Shown here: piece by piece, positions 1 through 11,744 of the stretch
How positions within the stretch are numbered: the first letter of the stretch is position 1
Layout: each line of letters opens with the position of its first letter
Assembly (NCBI RefSeq): GCF_005082145.1
Contig: NZ_CP034897.1
Location: 62,001-126,000 of the forward strand
Length of the DNA: 64,000 nucleotides
DNA from: Buchnera aphidicola (Aphis craccivora)
GTDB lineage: Bacteria; Pseudomonadota; Gammaproteobacteria; Enterobacterales; Enterobacteriaceae
Reading direction: 5' to 3'
Translations under genes and position numbers: made by a program
Notes under the pieces: generated by a model
The model's database searches: none
What the model was told of the DNA's origin: nothing
What the model saw: the letters and a program-made list of their open reading frames with translations, nothing else

Positions 1-51
1 TATTTTTAATATTAATTATATTGCTTAACTTTAAATGAATAGGTATTCGAA

Positions 52-1065
52 ATGAAAATATTAGGAATTGAAACATCTTGTGATGATACTGGTCTTGCTG
101 TTTATGATAATATTCAAGGTTTATTAATAAACGAATTATATAATCAAAAAAAAATACACTCTAATTATGGTGGTGTTGTTCCGGAATTAGCATCTCGTGC
201 GCATGCAAAAAAAATAATTTTTTTAATTGATAAAATTTTTAAAAAAATAAATATAAACAAAGATATTGATCTTATTGCATATACTGCAGGACCTGGTTTA
301 GTTGGTTCTTTGTTGGTGGGCGCGACATTCGCTTGTTCTTTGGGTTTTTCTTTAAATATCCCTGTATTGCCAGTAAATCATATGGAAGCACATTTATTAT
401 CACCAATGCTACAGTCTAAGTCAATAAAATTCCCATTTATTGGGCTATTAGTATCTGGAAAACATACTCAAATTATTGCAGCTTATAAATTAGGAAAATA
501 TGAAATTCTTGGAACTTCATTAGATGATGCTGCAGGTGAAGCTTTTGATAAGATATCAAAATTGTTAGGTTTAAAATATCCAAATGGTCAAGAATTATCC
601 AATTTAGCATTAAAAGGCGTAAAAACTGACTTATATTTTCCTCGTCCTATGAAAAATCATTCTAGTTTAAATTTTAGTTTTTCAGGTTTAAAAACTTTTG
701 CATCTAACATTATTAAAAATAGTTTTTTAAATCTTCAACAAAAAGCAAATATTGCAAAAGCTTTTGAAGAGGCGGTGATTGATATATTATTAATTAAAAC
801 CCAAAAAGCTTTATATCAAAAAGGATGGAATAATCTAGTTATAGCTGGAGGTGTAAGTGCAAATAAATTATTGCGTAAAAAATCAGATATTATGATGAAA
901 AAATTTTTTAATGGAAAAGCATTTTATGCTGCATCGGAATTTTGTACTGATAATGCTGCTATGATTGCTTATTTAGGATCATTATATTATAAAAAATTAA
1001 ATTTTTCTTCATTAGAAATTTTAATAAAACCCAAGTGGTCTTTAGACAATTTATCTTTGTTGTAA
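52..1065 (+). CDS. tsaD: tRNA N6-threonylcarbamoyladenosine synthase subunit TsaD
   Basis: Transfers the threonylcarbamoyl group onto A37 of ANN-decoding tRNAs, normally with TsaB and TsaE in the cytoplasm. The 337-residue protein is full length for the family. It begins MKILGIETSCDDT, the ASKHA-fold nucleotide-binding start, and carries the metal-binding HMEAH motif (H110, H114). The start is ATG with an AGG nine bases upstream. It converges with ribB, leaving about 22 bp between stops. In E. coli tsaD lies near cca and uppP, as here. The family is certain; no residue loss was seen. Confidence 0.97.
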   Translation: MKILGIETSCDDTGLAVYDNIQGLLINELYNQKKIHSNYGGVVPELASRAHAKKIIFLIDKIFKKININKDIDLIAYTAGPGLVGSLLVGATFACSLGFSLNIPVLPVNHMEAHLLSPMLQSKSIKFPFIGLLVSGKHTQIIAAYKLGKYEILGTSLDDAAGEAFDKISKLLGLKYPNGQELSNLALKGVKTDLYFPRPMKNHSSLNFSFSGLKTFASNIIKNSFLNLQQKANIAKAFEEAVIDILLIKTQKALYQKGWNNLVIAGGVSANKLLRKKSDIMMKKFFNGKAFYAASEFCTDNAAMIAYLGSLYYKKLNFSSLEILIKPKWSLDNLSLL

Positions 1066-1087
1066 TCAGTATAATTTTTTTATAAAT

Positions 1088-1729
1088 TTACTTATTTTTT
1101 TGAATATATAAGATTAAATCTTTTATAGTTAACACCGTCATATTTTTTTCTTTTGAAAATTTAATAATTTCAGGTGTACGAGACATTGATCCATCTTTAT
1201 TAGTTAACTCACAAATTACTCCATAAGGTTTAAAACCAGCAAGTGATACTATTTCAATAGCTGCTTCTGTATGTCCAGCTCTTGCTAAAATACCACCGGT
1301 ATTACCTCGTAAAGGAAAAACATGACCTGGTCGATTCAAATCACTAGGTTTCGCGTTATCTGAAATAGCTGTTTTTATAGTTGTTAATCTATCTTTCGCT
1401 GAAACACCAGTAGAAACACCTTTTGAGGCTTCTATTGTAACTGTAAATCCTGTTCGGTAAGTGCTTGTATTATTTTTAACCATCATAGGTAAATTTAATT
1501 TTTTACGTTTAGATTCTGTTATGCATAAACATACAATACCGCTACCATATCTTATTGTTAAAGCCATTTGTTCTACAGTCATATTTTCACATGCAAAAAC
1601 AAGATCTCCTTCATTTTCTCTCTTTTCATCATCTAGTATTATTATACCTTGTCCAGATTTTAGAGCTAATATTCCTTTTTCTACACGTTCTATAGGGTTT
1701 CCAAACTCATAAAGTAATTTTTGATTCAT
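1088..1729 (-). CDS. ribB: 3,4-dihydroxy-2-butanone 4-phosphate synthase
   Basis: Converts ribulose 5-phosphate to 3,4-dihydroxy-2-butanone 4-phosphate and formate, the four-carbon branch of riboflavin synthesis. The 213 residues match the E. coli length. The acidic metal-binding loop [11 protein letters not shown] (E38, E40), the RAGHTEA motif (H153) and E174 are all present. It is a stand-alone RibB, not a RibBA fusion. ribE, a later step of the same pathway, is at 53273. The 242 bp upstream are A+T-rich and show no FMN riboswitch, which E. coli ribB has, so flavin feedback control is probably lost. Confidence 0.96.
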   Translation of the reverse strand: MNQKLLYEFGNPIERVEKGILALKSGQGIIILDDEKRENEGDLVFACENMTVEQMALTIRYGSGIVCLCITESKRKKLNLPMMVKNNTSTYRTGFTVTIEASKGVSTGVSAKDRLTTIKTAISDNAKPSDLNRPGHVFPLRGNTGGILARAGHTEAAIEIVSLAGFKPYGVICELTNKDGSMSRTPEIIKFSKEKNMTVLTIKDLILYIQKNK

Positions 1730-1971
1730 TTTGAAAACCTTATTAAATTAAACTATTAAATAAACAATTTTAAAAATTTTACATATGTATAAGAATTTAA
1801 AAATAAACAATAATTTTATATTATATATTGAATAAAAATTAAGATCAATCTTAAAATGTATAGTTAAAAAAATAATATGTTTTATATCTAAGTATTACAT
1901 GTAATATTTAGACATAAAATTATTTTAGTTGTTTAATAAATAATATAAATATTTATTTTAAAAATTGTTTA

Positions 1972-2916
1972 TTACATATTTAAAACTGTGTTTAATTCAT
2001 TAATATTCAAGGTTTCAGTTCCTATTTTTTGTATTACTATACTAGCTCCAACATTAGCGTAAAAACATGATTCTTCTAAAGAATAACCTGTGGCTAAAGC
2101 AGAAGCAATAATTGAAATAACTGTATCACCTGCACCTGTTACATCTGATGCCGTTTTAGATATAGCTGGAAAATGAATCGGTTTTTTTTCAGATTGAAAC
2201 AATGTCATACCATTTTTAGACCGCGTTACTAATAATGCTGATAAATTTAGTTCGGATACTAATTTCATCCCTTTTGTTAATATTTGTTGTTCTTCGTTAC
2301 ATTTTCCTACTATTTTCTCGAACTCAGAAAGATTAGGTGTTAATAAGCTAGCTCCAGAGTATTTTTTAAAATCAATTCCTTTTGGATCTATTAATATATG
2401 AATAGACATTTTTTTTGCTAAGTTAATAATTTTTTTAATGTGAAATAATGTTCCTTTTGCATAATCTGATAGAACTAAAACTTTATAATCTTTTAATGAA
2501 TTTAAAATTTTTTTATATAATAAATTAAAATTATTGAAAATATATTTTTCTTGAAAATCTAGTCGAATTAATTGTTTTTGTTTTGATAAAACTCTAATTT
2601 TTGTAATTGTTTTGCTGTTTTTAATACTTATTAAATCAGCATAAATTTTTATGTGTTTAAGTAGCTTTTGTAATATTATACCTTCACTATCTTCTCCAAT
2701 TACACCAATAATTTTACATTTTCCGCCTATTTCTGCAATATTTTTAGCTACATTTCCAGCTCCACCTGGTTGTTTTTTAATTTTCTTAATTAATGCAACA
2801 GGCATTGATTGTTCTGATAGCATATAATAATTTTTGCTATACCAATAACAATCTAGTATTAAATCTCCGACCACAAGAACAAGCGCATTATTGAAATCAA
2901 TGATTTCTTTTTTCAT
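1972..2916 (-). CDS. hldE: HldE kinase domain only (D-glycero-beta-D-manno-heptose-7-phosphate kinase)
   Basis: The protein is the ribokinase-fold half of bifunctional HldE (RfaE). It has the [10 protein letters not shown] substrate loop (residues 50-59), [19 protein letters not shown], and the catalytic motif DVTGAGDTV with D264. It ends at residue 314, just where the C-terminal cytidylyltransferase domain of the 477-residue E. coli protein would begin. The 242 bp beyond the stop are too short for that domain and show no recognisable piece of it. The start is ATG with AAGGG upstream. LPS-heptose synthesis cannot be completed by this protein alone; another sugar-kinase role is possible but unproven. 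Confidence 0.9.
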   Translation of the reverse strand: MKKEIIDFNNALVLVVGDLILDCYWYSKNYYMLSEQSMPVALIKKIKKQPGGAGNVAKNIAEIGGKCKIIGVIGEDSEGIILQKLLKHIKIYADLISIKNSKTITKIRVLSKQKQLIRLDFQEKYIFNNFNLLYKKILNSLKDYKVLVLSDYAKGTLFHIKKIINLAKKMSIHILIDPKGIDFKKYSGASLLTPNLSEFEKIVGKCNEEQQILTKGMKLVSELNLSALLVTRSKNGMTLFQSEKKPIHFPAISKTASDVTGAGDTVISIIASALATGYSLEESCFYANVGASIVIQKIGTETLNINELNTVLNM

Positions 2917-3077
2917 TGCGGACCCTTTTAGATGTTATTAAAATAATTATTGTGTTTTTTATATATTAATATTATCTATAAAATTATTACAATACTTAAT
3001 TATTACAAATAATCGGTAAACATTTAAGTATTTTTTATTTAAAACAAAATTTCATTTTTTAGTATGAGAAAATTTTT

Positions 3078-4301
3078 ATGAAAATATATTTAGTTGGCGG
3101 GGCCGTTCGCGATCAATTATTAAATTTAAAAATTAAAGATAGAGACTGGGTAGTAGTTGGAGGGAGTAGAGAAATACTATTAAAGAAAAATTTTCAGCAA
3201 GTTGGTAAAGATTTTCCAGTTTTTTTGCATCCAGATACACATGAAGAGTATGCTTTAGCAAGAAAAGAGAGAAAATTAGGGAAAGGTTATACGGGTTTTC
3301 AGACTAATTTTAGTTCTAACATAACTTTAGAAGAAGATTTAATTAGGCGTGATTTAACAATTAATGCAATTGCTCAAGATAAATTTGGAAATTATATTGA
3401 CCCATATCAAGGTATAAAAGATTTAGAAAATCGTTTATTGCGTCATGTTTCTGAATCGTTTATTGAAGATCCATTACGTGTTTTACGAACAGCTAGGTTT
3501 GCAGCTAAATTAATGCATTTAGGATTTCGAATTGCCAAAGAAACTATGCTTTTAATGCGTCAAATAGTTAAAAAAAAAGAACTATTATATTTAACTATAA
3601 ATAGAATTTGGAATGAAACTGAAAAAGCATTTAAAACTAAAAATCCACATGTTTATTTTCAAGTATTGCACGCATGTGAAGCACTTCACTTAGTATTTCC
3701 AGAGATATATTTTTTATATCAAAAAAAATTATTTTTTACAAATATGTTTAATCATTTAAATAATTGTTTTTTATCAATTGGTTTATCTAAGATATCTCTT
3801 TTAACTAAAGATGTTTCAATACGTTTTTCTTATTTATTTCAGTTTTTTTCTTTAAATATAAGTTGTATATCTGATAAAAAATTTTACGATACAGTTTCTG
3901 CATCTATTGTGAAAAATTTTTGCAATCGTTTTAATATTCCTATACATATTAAAGAAATAGCTATATTAAGTGTTGGTTTTTATGATTTTTTAAATTTAAT
4001 TAATTATCAGTCTTCTGAAAACATTATAAATTTTTTTTGCAAAATAGATGCTTGGAGAAAACCAGATCGTATTAAAAAATTTGCGTTTTTAAGTAATTTT
4101 AATTTTTTAAATAATAAATTAAATAATATCTATCATATTAATTTATTACCTGGTTTGTTTTTAGAAAAATCTTTTTATATTTTACAAAATATATCTATCA
4201 AATCGATTTTAAAGAAAGGTTTTAAAGGAAATCAAATAAAAAATGAATTAAACCGATTGAGAATTAAAAAGCTAGATTTATGGAGAATAAAACAATTTTA
4301 A
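3078..4301 (+). CDS. cca: CCA-adding tRNA nucleotidyltransferase with degenerate HD domain
   Basis: Adds or repairs the 3' CCA of tRNAs using CTP and ATP without a template. The class II catalytic head is intact: GGAVRD at 7-12, the DRD metal motif at 21-23, and the RRDLTINAIA strand at 90-99. The DAWRKPDR segment near 324-331 also matches the family. At 407 residues it is close to E. coli Cca (412). The E. coli HD pair H255-D256 is Q255-F256 here and the later histidines are also replaced, so the phosphohydrolase side activity is probably lost. None of the four tRNA genes in this window encodes CCA, so the transferase function is needed. Confidence 0.95.
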   Translation: MKIYLVGGAVRDQLLNLKIKDRDWVVVGGSREILLKKNFQQVGKDFPVFLHPDTHEEYALARKERKLGKGYTGFQTNFSSNITLEEDLIRRDLTINAIAQDKFGNYIDPYQGIKDLENRLLRHVSESFIEDPLRVLRTARFAAKLMHLGFRIAKETMLLMRQIVKKKELLYLTINRIWNETEKAFKTKNPHVYFQVLHACEALHLVFPEIYFLYQKKLFFTNMFNHLNNCFLSIGLSKISLLTKDVSIRFSYLFQFFSLNISCISDKKFYDTVSASIVKNFCNRFNIPIHIKEIAILSVGFYDFLNLINYQSSENIINFFCKIDAWRKPDRIKKFAFLSNFNFLNNKLNNIYHINLLPGLFLEKSFYILQNISIKSILKKGFKGNQIKNELNRLRIKKLDLWRIKQF

Positions 4302-4330
4302 AAATTTTTTTAATTGCACAAAATATTGCG

Positions 4331-5119
4331 TTAGTTTGTAAAATAGATTAATCCAGCTAATATAAAACGATAGAATCCAAAAATATTTAGTGAAACTTTG
4401 TTGAGTATTTTAATTAGTTTTTTAATTGAAAATAAAGAAATTATTAAAGATATAAAAAATCCACTTAAATAATATGGTATATAATCAATATTGACATTAT
4501 TTATGTTTTTTATTAAATCTAAAAAAGATGCTCCTATTGTTAATGGAATTGAAATAATAAAAGAGAAATCTATTGCAACAGAACGTTTTATACCTAATAA
4601 TATTGCAGTTCCTATAGTAGCTCCTGATCTTGAAAATCCTGGATATAAACAAAGTGATTCAAAGCATCCAATAATAAATGATTGCAACAAATTAATATCA
4701 TCAATGGAATTTATTGTTGATTTTTTAGGTTTTAAAATTTCAGAAATAATGAGAAAAATACCTCCAAAAATTAATGAGTACATAATATTTTTAGGGTTAA
4801 ATAATAATTTAATATCACTATAAAATATAAAACCTAAAGATACCGTAGGTATAAGAGATGTTAAAATATGAATGTTTTTTGTTCTTTTTTTCTTTTTAAA
4901 TTTTATTAAATTTGTTATTTTTTTAAAAAAAAATATTAATATTGCTATTGCTGAGCCAAATTGAATAAATATTTTTAATATATCTGTGTTTTTATTCGAT
5001 ATATTTAGCCAATTACTAATAACAACTATATGACCTGTTGATGAAATAGGAAGAAATTCTGTTATTCCTTCTATTGTTCCAAGAATTATAGAGATAATTA
5101 TTTTGTAAATATACAGCAT
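4331..5119 (-). CDS. uppP: Undecaprenyl-diphosphatase UppP (BacA)
   Basis: Recycles undecaprenyl diphosphate to the monophosphate carrier used in peptidoglycan synthesis, in the inner membrane. The 262 residues are strongly hydrophobic with several membrane segments. The EGITE motif (E17, E21), SSTGH (H30) and PGFSRSGAT (160-168, including R164) are all present, so the catalytic residues look intact. The start is ATG with AAGGA upstream. It converges with cca, with which it also neighbours in E. coli (cca-bacA). Confidence 0.95.
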   Translation of the reverse strand: MLYIYKIIISIILGTIEGITEFLPISSTGHIVVISNWLNISNKNTDILKIFIQFGSAIAILIFFFKKITNLIKFKKKKRTKNIHILTSLIPTVSLGFIFYSDIKLLFNPKNIMYSLIFGGIFLIISEILKPKKSTINSIDDINLLQSFIIGCFESLCLYPGFSRSGATIGTAILLGIKRSVAIDFSFIISIPLTIGASFLDLIKNINNVNIDYIPYYLSGFFISLIISLFSIKKLIKILNKVSLNIFGFYRFILAGLIYFTN

Positions 5120-5139
5120 ATATTTTCCTTTTGTTAGAT

Positions 5140-5168
5140 AAAACGGTACTAAATAATAGCACCGTTTT
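5140..5168 (-). terminator. Terminator hairpin after crr
   Basis: An inverted repeat with arms AAAACGGT and ACCGTTTT lies 15 bp beyond the crr stop. Part of the 13-base loop can also pair (CTA with TAG). On the minus strand the hairpin runs directly into a TTTT stretch. It probably ends the ptsH-ptsI-crr transcript ahead of uppP on the same strand. Confidence 0.65.
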
Positions 5169-5182
5169 TATTTTTTTAGGAA

Positions 5183-5686
5183 TTAATTATATAAAGACAT
5201 AATTACTGTTTCACCGGCAATAATAGAACCTGATGATTTTTCTATTTTTCTAAATTTTTCCATATTAGATATTACTACAGGTGTTAAAATAGAACGTGCT
5301 TTTTTTTCTAGTATATTTAAATCAAATAATATAATAGTATCTCCTATTTTTACTTTTTGATTATCTTCTGCTATTTTTTTAAAACCTTCCCCTTTTAGTT
5401 TTATTGTATCAATTCCAAAATGCACAAATAATTCAACTCCATCATCTGAAAGAATTGAAAAAGCATGTTTGCTATCAAGTATTTTACCAATAGTTCCATT
5501 TATTGGTGATATTATTTTGCTACCCGATGGTTTAATTGCAATACCATCACCTACAATTTTTTTTGAAAAAACTACATCTGGTACATCTTCAATATTTATT
5601 ATTTCACCTGATAAAGGTGCAAAAATTTCTATTTTTTTTGAAAGCTTAGATTTTTTGCTATTAAAAAAATCTGATAAAAAACCCAT
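5183..5686 (-). CDS. crr: PTS glucose-specific enzyme IIA (EIIA-Glc)
   Basis: Accepts phosphate from HPr and passes it to sugar-specific IIBC permeases. The 167 residues match the E. coli length. The two active-site histidines lie in KHAFSI (H74) and in ELFVHFGID (H89, the phosphorylated one). [16 protein letters not shown] and TPVVISNM are conserved family segments. The start is ATG with a strong AGGAG. It is the last gene of cysK-ptsH-ptsI-crr, the same order as in E. coli. With so few regulators left in such genomes, transport is the likely main role. Confidence 0.97.
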   Translation of the reverse strand: MGFLSDFFNSKKSKLSKKIEIFAPLSGEIINIEDVPDVVFSKKIVGDGIAIKPSGSKIISPINGTIGKILDSKHAFSILSDDGVELFVHFGIDTIKLKGEGFKKIAEDNQKVKIGDTIILFDLNILEKKARSILTPVVISNMEKFRKIEKSSGSIIAGETVIMSLYN

Positions 5687-5741
5687 TTTATTCTCCTAAG
5701 TACTTCTATCATTAATTTTTTTTAAAAAATTAAATGACTCC

Positions 5742-7451
5742 TTAATTAAATTTGTTTAATAAATTAAAAATTTCTTTTGTTGTAGGTAAAGTTAATATTT
5801 TTTTTGCTAAATTTTGAGCTTTTGAAAAAGATATTTTTCGAATTGTTTCTTTGATATTAGGAATACTTGTTGAACTCATACTAAATTCATCTAAACCCAT
5901 ACCTAATAAAAGAGCAGTAATACGCTCATCTCCCGCTAATTCTCCACACATCCCAGTCCATTTTCCATTTTTATGTGAAATATCGATAACTTTTTTAATT
6001 AATTTTAATACAGATGGGCTTATTGGATTATATAAATGTGAAATTAAATCATTACCTCTATCAACAGCTAAAGTATACTGTGTTAAGTCATTAGTACCAA
6101 TACTAAAAAAATCTACTTCTTTTATTAAATGCTCTGCTATTATTGCTGATGCCGGAGTTTCTATCATAATTCCAATTTTAATATTTTTATCAAAAAGTAC
6201 ATTGTCATGATCTAATTGGCTTTTTAATTTTTTAATTTCTGTTTTTAAGATTCTAATTTCTTCTACAGAGATAATCATAGGAAATAAAATATATATTTTA
6301 CCGAAAGCGGAAGCTCTAAGTATAGCTTTTAATTGAGTGTGTAAAATTTCTTTTCTATCCATTGAAATACGTATAGCTCTCCATCCAAGAAATGGGTTTT
6401 CTTCTTTTGGCAAATTCATATATGGAAGATCTTTATCACCTCCGATATCCATCGTTCTGATAATAACTGATTTATTTTCCATGGTTTCCGCAATTTCTTT
6501 ATAAGCTTGAAATTGTTCTTGTTCACTCGGAAGTGTATTACGACCCATAAATAAAAATTCTGTTCGATAAAGACCGATACATTCAGCACCATTTTTTTTC
6601 GCTGATTGAACATCCTGAATATTACCAATATTAGAACCAATTTTAATATTATGCCCATCAATTGTAGTTGCTGGTAAATCTTTTAACTTTTTAAAACTAT
6701 TCTTTTTAAGAAAATATTTTTTTTCTACTTCTCGTTTTTTACATATTAATTCATTAGATGGATTAATAAAAATTTGATTATTAATTGAATCTAAAATAAT
6801 ATAATCATTGTTTTTTACTTTATTTGTAATATTACCAGTTCCTACAATTGCAGGTATTTCAAGTGATCTTGCCATAATTGAAGTATGAGACGTTGGACCG
6901 CCTAAATCTGTAATAAATCCTAATATATATTTTAAATTAATTTGTGCAGTTTCTGAAGGAGTGAGATCTTTTGAAATTAAGATTACTTTATGTTTTATAT
7001 TATTTAAATCAATAATATTAATATTAAGTATATTTTTTAATAAACGCAAACCAATATCTCTTATATCAATTGCTCTATTTTTTAAATATTCATCTTTTAT
7101 TTTTTCTAGTGCTTTAGCTTGTTCATCAATTACATATTCAGTTGCTTCTGCTGCTGATATTTTTTTTTCTTTGATTAAGTCTATTATTTCTTTTTCTAGT
7201 TCTTCATCTTCAAGAAGCATAATATGACCTTCAAAAATACCTTCTTGTTTTTTTCCAAATTTTTTTCCTATAGTTAATTTAATTGCTGTTAATTGGTTTA
7301 CTGATTTTTGTCGTCCGTTAAAAAATTTGTTTATTTCTGTTTTAATGTTTTCAACAGAAATTGTTTTCCGGTTAATGACAATATCTTCATTTTTTAATAA
7401 AAGAGCATTGCCAAAAGCTATACCCGGTGATGCTAAAATGCCTGAGATCAT
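5742..7451 (-). CDS. ptsI: PTS enzyme I
   Basis: Phosphoenolpyruvate-protein phosphotransferase; it autophosphorylates with PEP and phosphorylates HPr. The start is the ATG at 7451, giving [14 protein letters not shown] as in E. coli, with AAGG seven bases upstream. An earlier ATG at 7469 adds six residues but has no ribosome binding site. The result is 569 residues. The phospho-histidine lies in [13 protein letters not shown] (H189). The PEP-binding half has [35 protein letters not shown] and GMCGELAGD. All catalytic motifs are intact. Confidence 0.97.
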   Translation of the reverse strand: MISGILASPGIAFGNALLLKNEDIVINRKTISVENIKTEINKFFNGRQKSVNQLTAIKLTIGKKFGKKQEGIFEGHIMLLEDEELEKEIIDLIKEKKISAAEATEYVIDEQAKALEKIKDEYLKNRAIDIRDIGLRLLKNILNINIIDLNNIKHKVILISKDLTPSETAQINLKYILGFITDLGGPTSHTSIMARSLEIPAIVGTGNITNKVKNNDYIILDSINNQIFINPSNELICKKREVEKKYFLKKNSFKKLKDLPATTIDGHNIKIGSNIGNIQDVQSAKKNGAECIGLYRTEFLFMGRNTLPSEQEQFQAYKEIAETMENKSVIIRTMDIGGDKDLPYMNLPKEENPFLGWRAIRISMDRKEILHTQLKAILRASAFGKIYILFPMIISVEEIRILKTEIKKLKSQLDHDNVLFDKNIKIGIMIETPASAIIAEHLIKEVDFFSIGTNDLTQYTLAVDRGNDLISHLYNPISPSVLKLIKKVIDISHKNGKWTGMCGELAGDERITALLLGMGLDEFSMSSTSIPNIKETIRKISFSKAQNLAKKILTLPTTKEIFNLLNKFN

Positions 7452-7539
7452 AACATTACCTTTAACCATAAATTTTATATTTGTTGCCGATAGGAAAACA
7501 TTGAATGTCAGGCGAATATATTTTTTTTATAAGAAAAAT

Positions 7540-7563
7540 CCGGAAGCAATATTAAACCTCCGG
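7540..7563 (-). terminator. Intercistronic hairpin between ptsH and ptsI
   Basis: Arms CCGGAGG and CTTCCGG, read on the minus strand, form a seven-pair stem including one G-U, around a ten-base loop. ATTTTT follows directly. This is a terminator-like structure inside the pts operon, in the 152-bp gap between ptsH and ptsI. It could give partial termination, so that more HPr than enzyme I is made, or it could stabilise the ptsH message. Confidence 0.6.
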
Positions 7564-7603
7564 TGTTTTTATAAAAATTCATAAATTATTTTTTTAATTA
7601 TGA

Positions 7604-7861
7604 TTATTCTAATTCTGTCATTATTTTAGATAAATGTTCAATAGCTTTTTTCTCATCTTTTCCTTCCGCAGATAACGTAATTAAACTTCCATGGACTAAA
7701 CCAAGTGTTTGAATTTTAAATAAACTTTTTGCATTAACAGATTTTCCATTATAAATAATTTGAATATCAGAAATAAATTTTTTTGCTTCTTTTACAAATT
7801 CAGCTGCAGGTCGAGTATGTAATCCATGTAATGCAGTAATTTTTATTTCATTTTGAAACAT
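7604..7861 (-). CDS. ptsH: PTS phosphocarrier protein HPr
   Basis: Small phosphocarrier between enzyme I and EIIA proteins. It has 85 residues, the same as E. coli. [15 protein letters not shown] carries the active His15 and Arg17; Ser46 lies in AKSLFKIQ, although HPr kinase is not expected in this lineage. The start is ATG with AAGGA upstream. It follows cysK by about 107 bp, and a hairpin terminator lies between them. Confidence 0.97.
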   Translation of the reverse strand: MFQNEIKITALHGLHTRPAAEFVKEAKKFISDIQIIYNGKSVNAKSLFKIQTLGLVHGSLITLSAEGKDEKKAIEHLSKIMTELE

Positions 7862-7918
7862 TTTTTTTCCTTAGTAATATTAAATTTCAGAGGATATTTT
7901 GTTTTAAATATTAAAATA

Positions 7919-7963
7919 CAACTTCTATAATAAAATTTTTATTATTTCTTATTAAAGAAGTTG
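7919..7963 (-). terminator. Hairpin between cysK and ptsH
   Basis: Eight-base arms CAACTTCT and AGAAGTTG enclose an A+T-rich region that can itself pair (AATAAT with ATTATT). On the minus strand it is followed by TATTTT. It starts 5 bp beyond the cysK stop and is probably the cysK terminator, separating it from the pts genes. Confidence 0.5.
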
Positions 7964-7968
7964 CATTT

Positions 7969-8937
7969 TTAATGTTTATTTCTATTTTGAAATGATGTAG
8001 AAAATAATTCTGTACTTAAATAACGCTCTCCAGAAGAAGGAAGTATTACTACTATTGTTTTATTTAAAAATTTTTTTTGATTTTGTATTTTCAAAGCTGC
8101 CGCGATAGCAGCTCCAGAAGAAATACCAGCTAATATTCCTTCTTTTTTCATTATGTTTTGAGAATGTAATATTGATTCTTCACTTGATATTGTAATTACT
8201 TTATCAATTAAACTTAAATCTAAATTTTTAGGAATAAAACCAGCTCCTATACCTTGAATTTTATGTAGTCCAGGAGTTATTTTTTTTCCTGATAAAAACT
8301 GTGTAATTACAGGAGATTCTAAAGGCTCTACAGCAATACTAGTAAAATTTTTTTTTCTTTTGGTATTTTTTATGTATCTTGTAACTCCTGTGATTGTTCC
8401 TCCTGTGCCTACTCCTGAAATTAATACGTCTATGTTTCCATTTGTATCATTCCAAATTTCTGGTCCAGTAGTATTTTCATGTATTTCTGGATTAGCAGGA
8501 TTTTCAAATTGTTGTAACAATAAATATTGTTTTTTATTCGATGATGCAATTTCATTAGCTTTAGAAATAGCTCCTTTCATTCCTTTAGTGCTATCTGTTA
8601 ATATTAATTTTGCACCTAAAGATATTAGCAGTTTTCTTCTTTCTATTGACATAGATTCTGGCATTGTAAGAATTAACTTGTAGTTTCTAGCTGCTGCAAC
8701 ATATGCTAAAGCTATTCCTGTATTTCCACTTGTAGCTTCAATTAAAGTAACATTCTTATTTAAATTTCCCTTTTTTTCTGCATCCCATATCATATTAGCA
8801 CCAATTCTACATTTAACACTAAAACTTGGATTTCTAGATTCTATTTTTGCTAAAATATTTCCATTTCCTATTCTATTTAAGCGAACAAGTGGTGTATTTC
8901 CAATAGTTAATGAATTATCTTTGTATATTTTACTCAT
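7969..8937 (-). CDS. cysK: Cysteine synthase A (O-acetylserine sulfhydrylase)
   Basis: PLP enzyme making cysteine from O-acetylserine and sulfide. The 322 residues are full length. [14 protein letters not shown] carries the PLP lysine K42; [10 protein letters not shown] binds the substrate carboxylate; [10 protein letters not shown] grips the PLP phosphate; SSGERYLST is near the C terminus. It stands immediately upstream of ptsHI-crr as in E. coli. The E. coli neighbours on the other side, cysZ and zipA, are gone. Confidence 0.97.
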   Translation of the reverse strand: MSKIYKDNSLTIGNTPLVRLNRIGNGNILAKIESRNPSFSVKCRIGANMIWDAEKKGNLNKNVTLIEATSGNTGIALAYVAAARNYKLILTMPESMSIERRKLLISLGAKLILTDSTKGMKGAISKANEIASSNKKQYLLLQQFENPANPEIHENTTGPEIWNDTNGNIDVLISGVGTGGTITGVTRYIKNTKRKKNFTSIAVEPLESPVITQFLSGKKITPGLHKIQGIGAGFIPKNLDLSLIDKVITISSEESILHSQNIMKKEGILAGISSGAAIAAALKIQNQKKFLNKTIVVILPSSGERYLSTELFSTSFQNRNKH

Positions 8938-11402
<2,465 letters not shown>

Positions 11403-11415
11403 AATTTTTTATTTT

Positions 11416-11488
11416 TGGGTCGTGCAGGATTTGAACCTGCGACCAATTGATTAAAAGTCAACTGCTCTACCAACTGAGCTAACGACCC
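11416..11488 (-). tRNA. tRNA-Lys (anticodon UUU)
   Basis: A complete 73-nt cloverleaf on the minus strand. Acceptor arms GGGTCGT and ACGACCC pair fully, the anticodon loop reads CTTTTAA with anticodon TTT, and the T-loop is TTCAAAT. The discriminator is A. The three bases after it on the minus strand are AAA, so CCA must be added by Cca. It lies 12 bp downstream of tRNA-Val and is probably co-transcribed, matching the valU-lysV cluster beside E. coli gltX. Confidence 0.97.
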
Positions 11489-11500
11489 AAAGTATTTTTT

Positions 11501-11573
11501 TGGGTGATGACGGACTCGAACCGCCGACTTCCTCCGTGTAAAGGAGGAGCTCTACCAACTGAGCTAATCACCC
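11501..11573 (-). tRNA. tRNA-Val (anticodon UAC)
   Basis: A complete 73-nt cloverleaf on the minus strand. Acceptor arms GGGTGAT and ATCACCC pair, the anticodon stem is CTCCT/GGAGG-like, the anticodon is TAC and the T-loop is TTCGAGT. CCA is not encoded. It is first in a two-tRNA unit with tRNA-Lys and has a good promoter just upstream. It is one of two valine isoacceptors in this window; the other, with anticodon GAC, is at 53056. Confidence 0.97.
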
Positions 11574-11586
11574 TTGTATAGTTTAT

Positions 11587-11614
11587 ATTGTAAAGATAAG
11601 AAAATTAGAGTCAA
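11587..11614 (-). promoter_or_regulatory. Sigma-70-type promoter for tRNA-Val/tRNA-Lys
   Basis: On the minus strand TTGACT (11614-11609) is followed after exactly 16 bases by TACAAT (11592-11587). The -10 box lies 13 bases before the tRNA-Val 5' end, so the start point falls a few bases upstream of the tRNA. Both boxes differ from consensus at one position. Confidence 0.7.
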
Positions 11615-11744
11615 TCTTTTTTTTTAAAACATTATTTGTTTGTTGTAATTTTAATCATTATGATTAAATAATTATCTATATTTATTACATACAAAATGTA
11701 TTTTAAAACTTTGTATAAAATTTTTAAAATATTTCAAGGAATAT

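Noticed and set aside
7452-7469. ptsI start at ATG 7469
   Set aside because: It has no ribosome binding site, and the ATG at 7451 matches the E. coli N terminus and has AAGG at good spacing.
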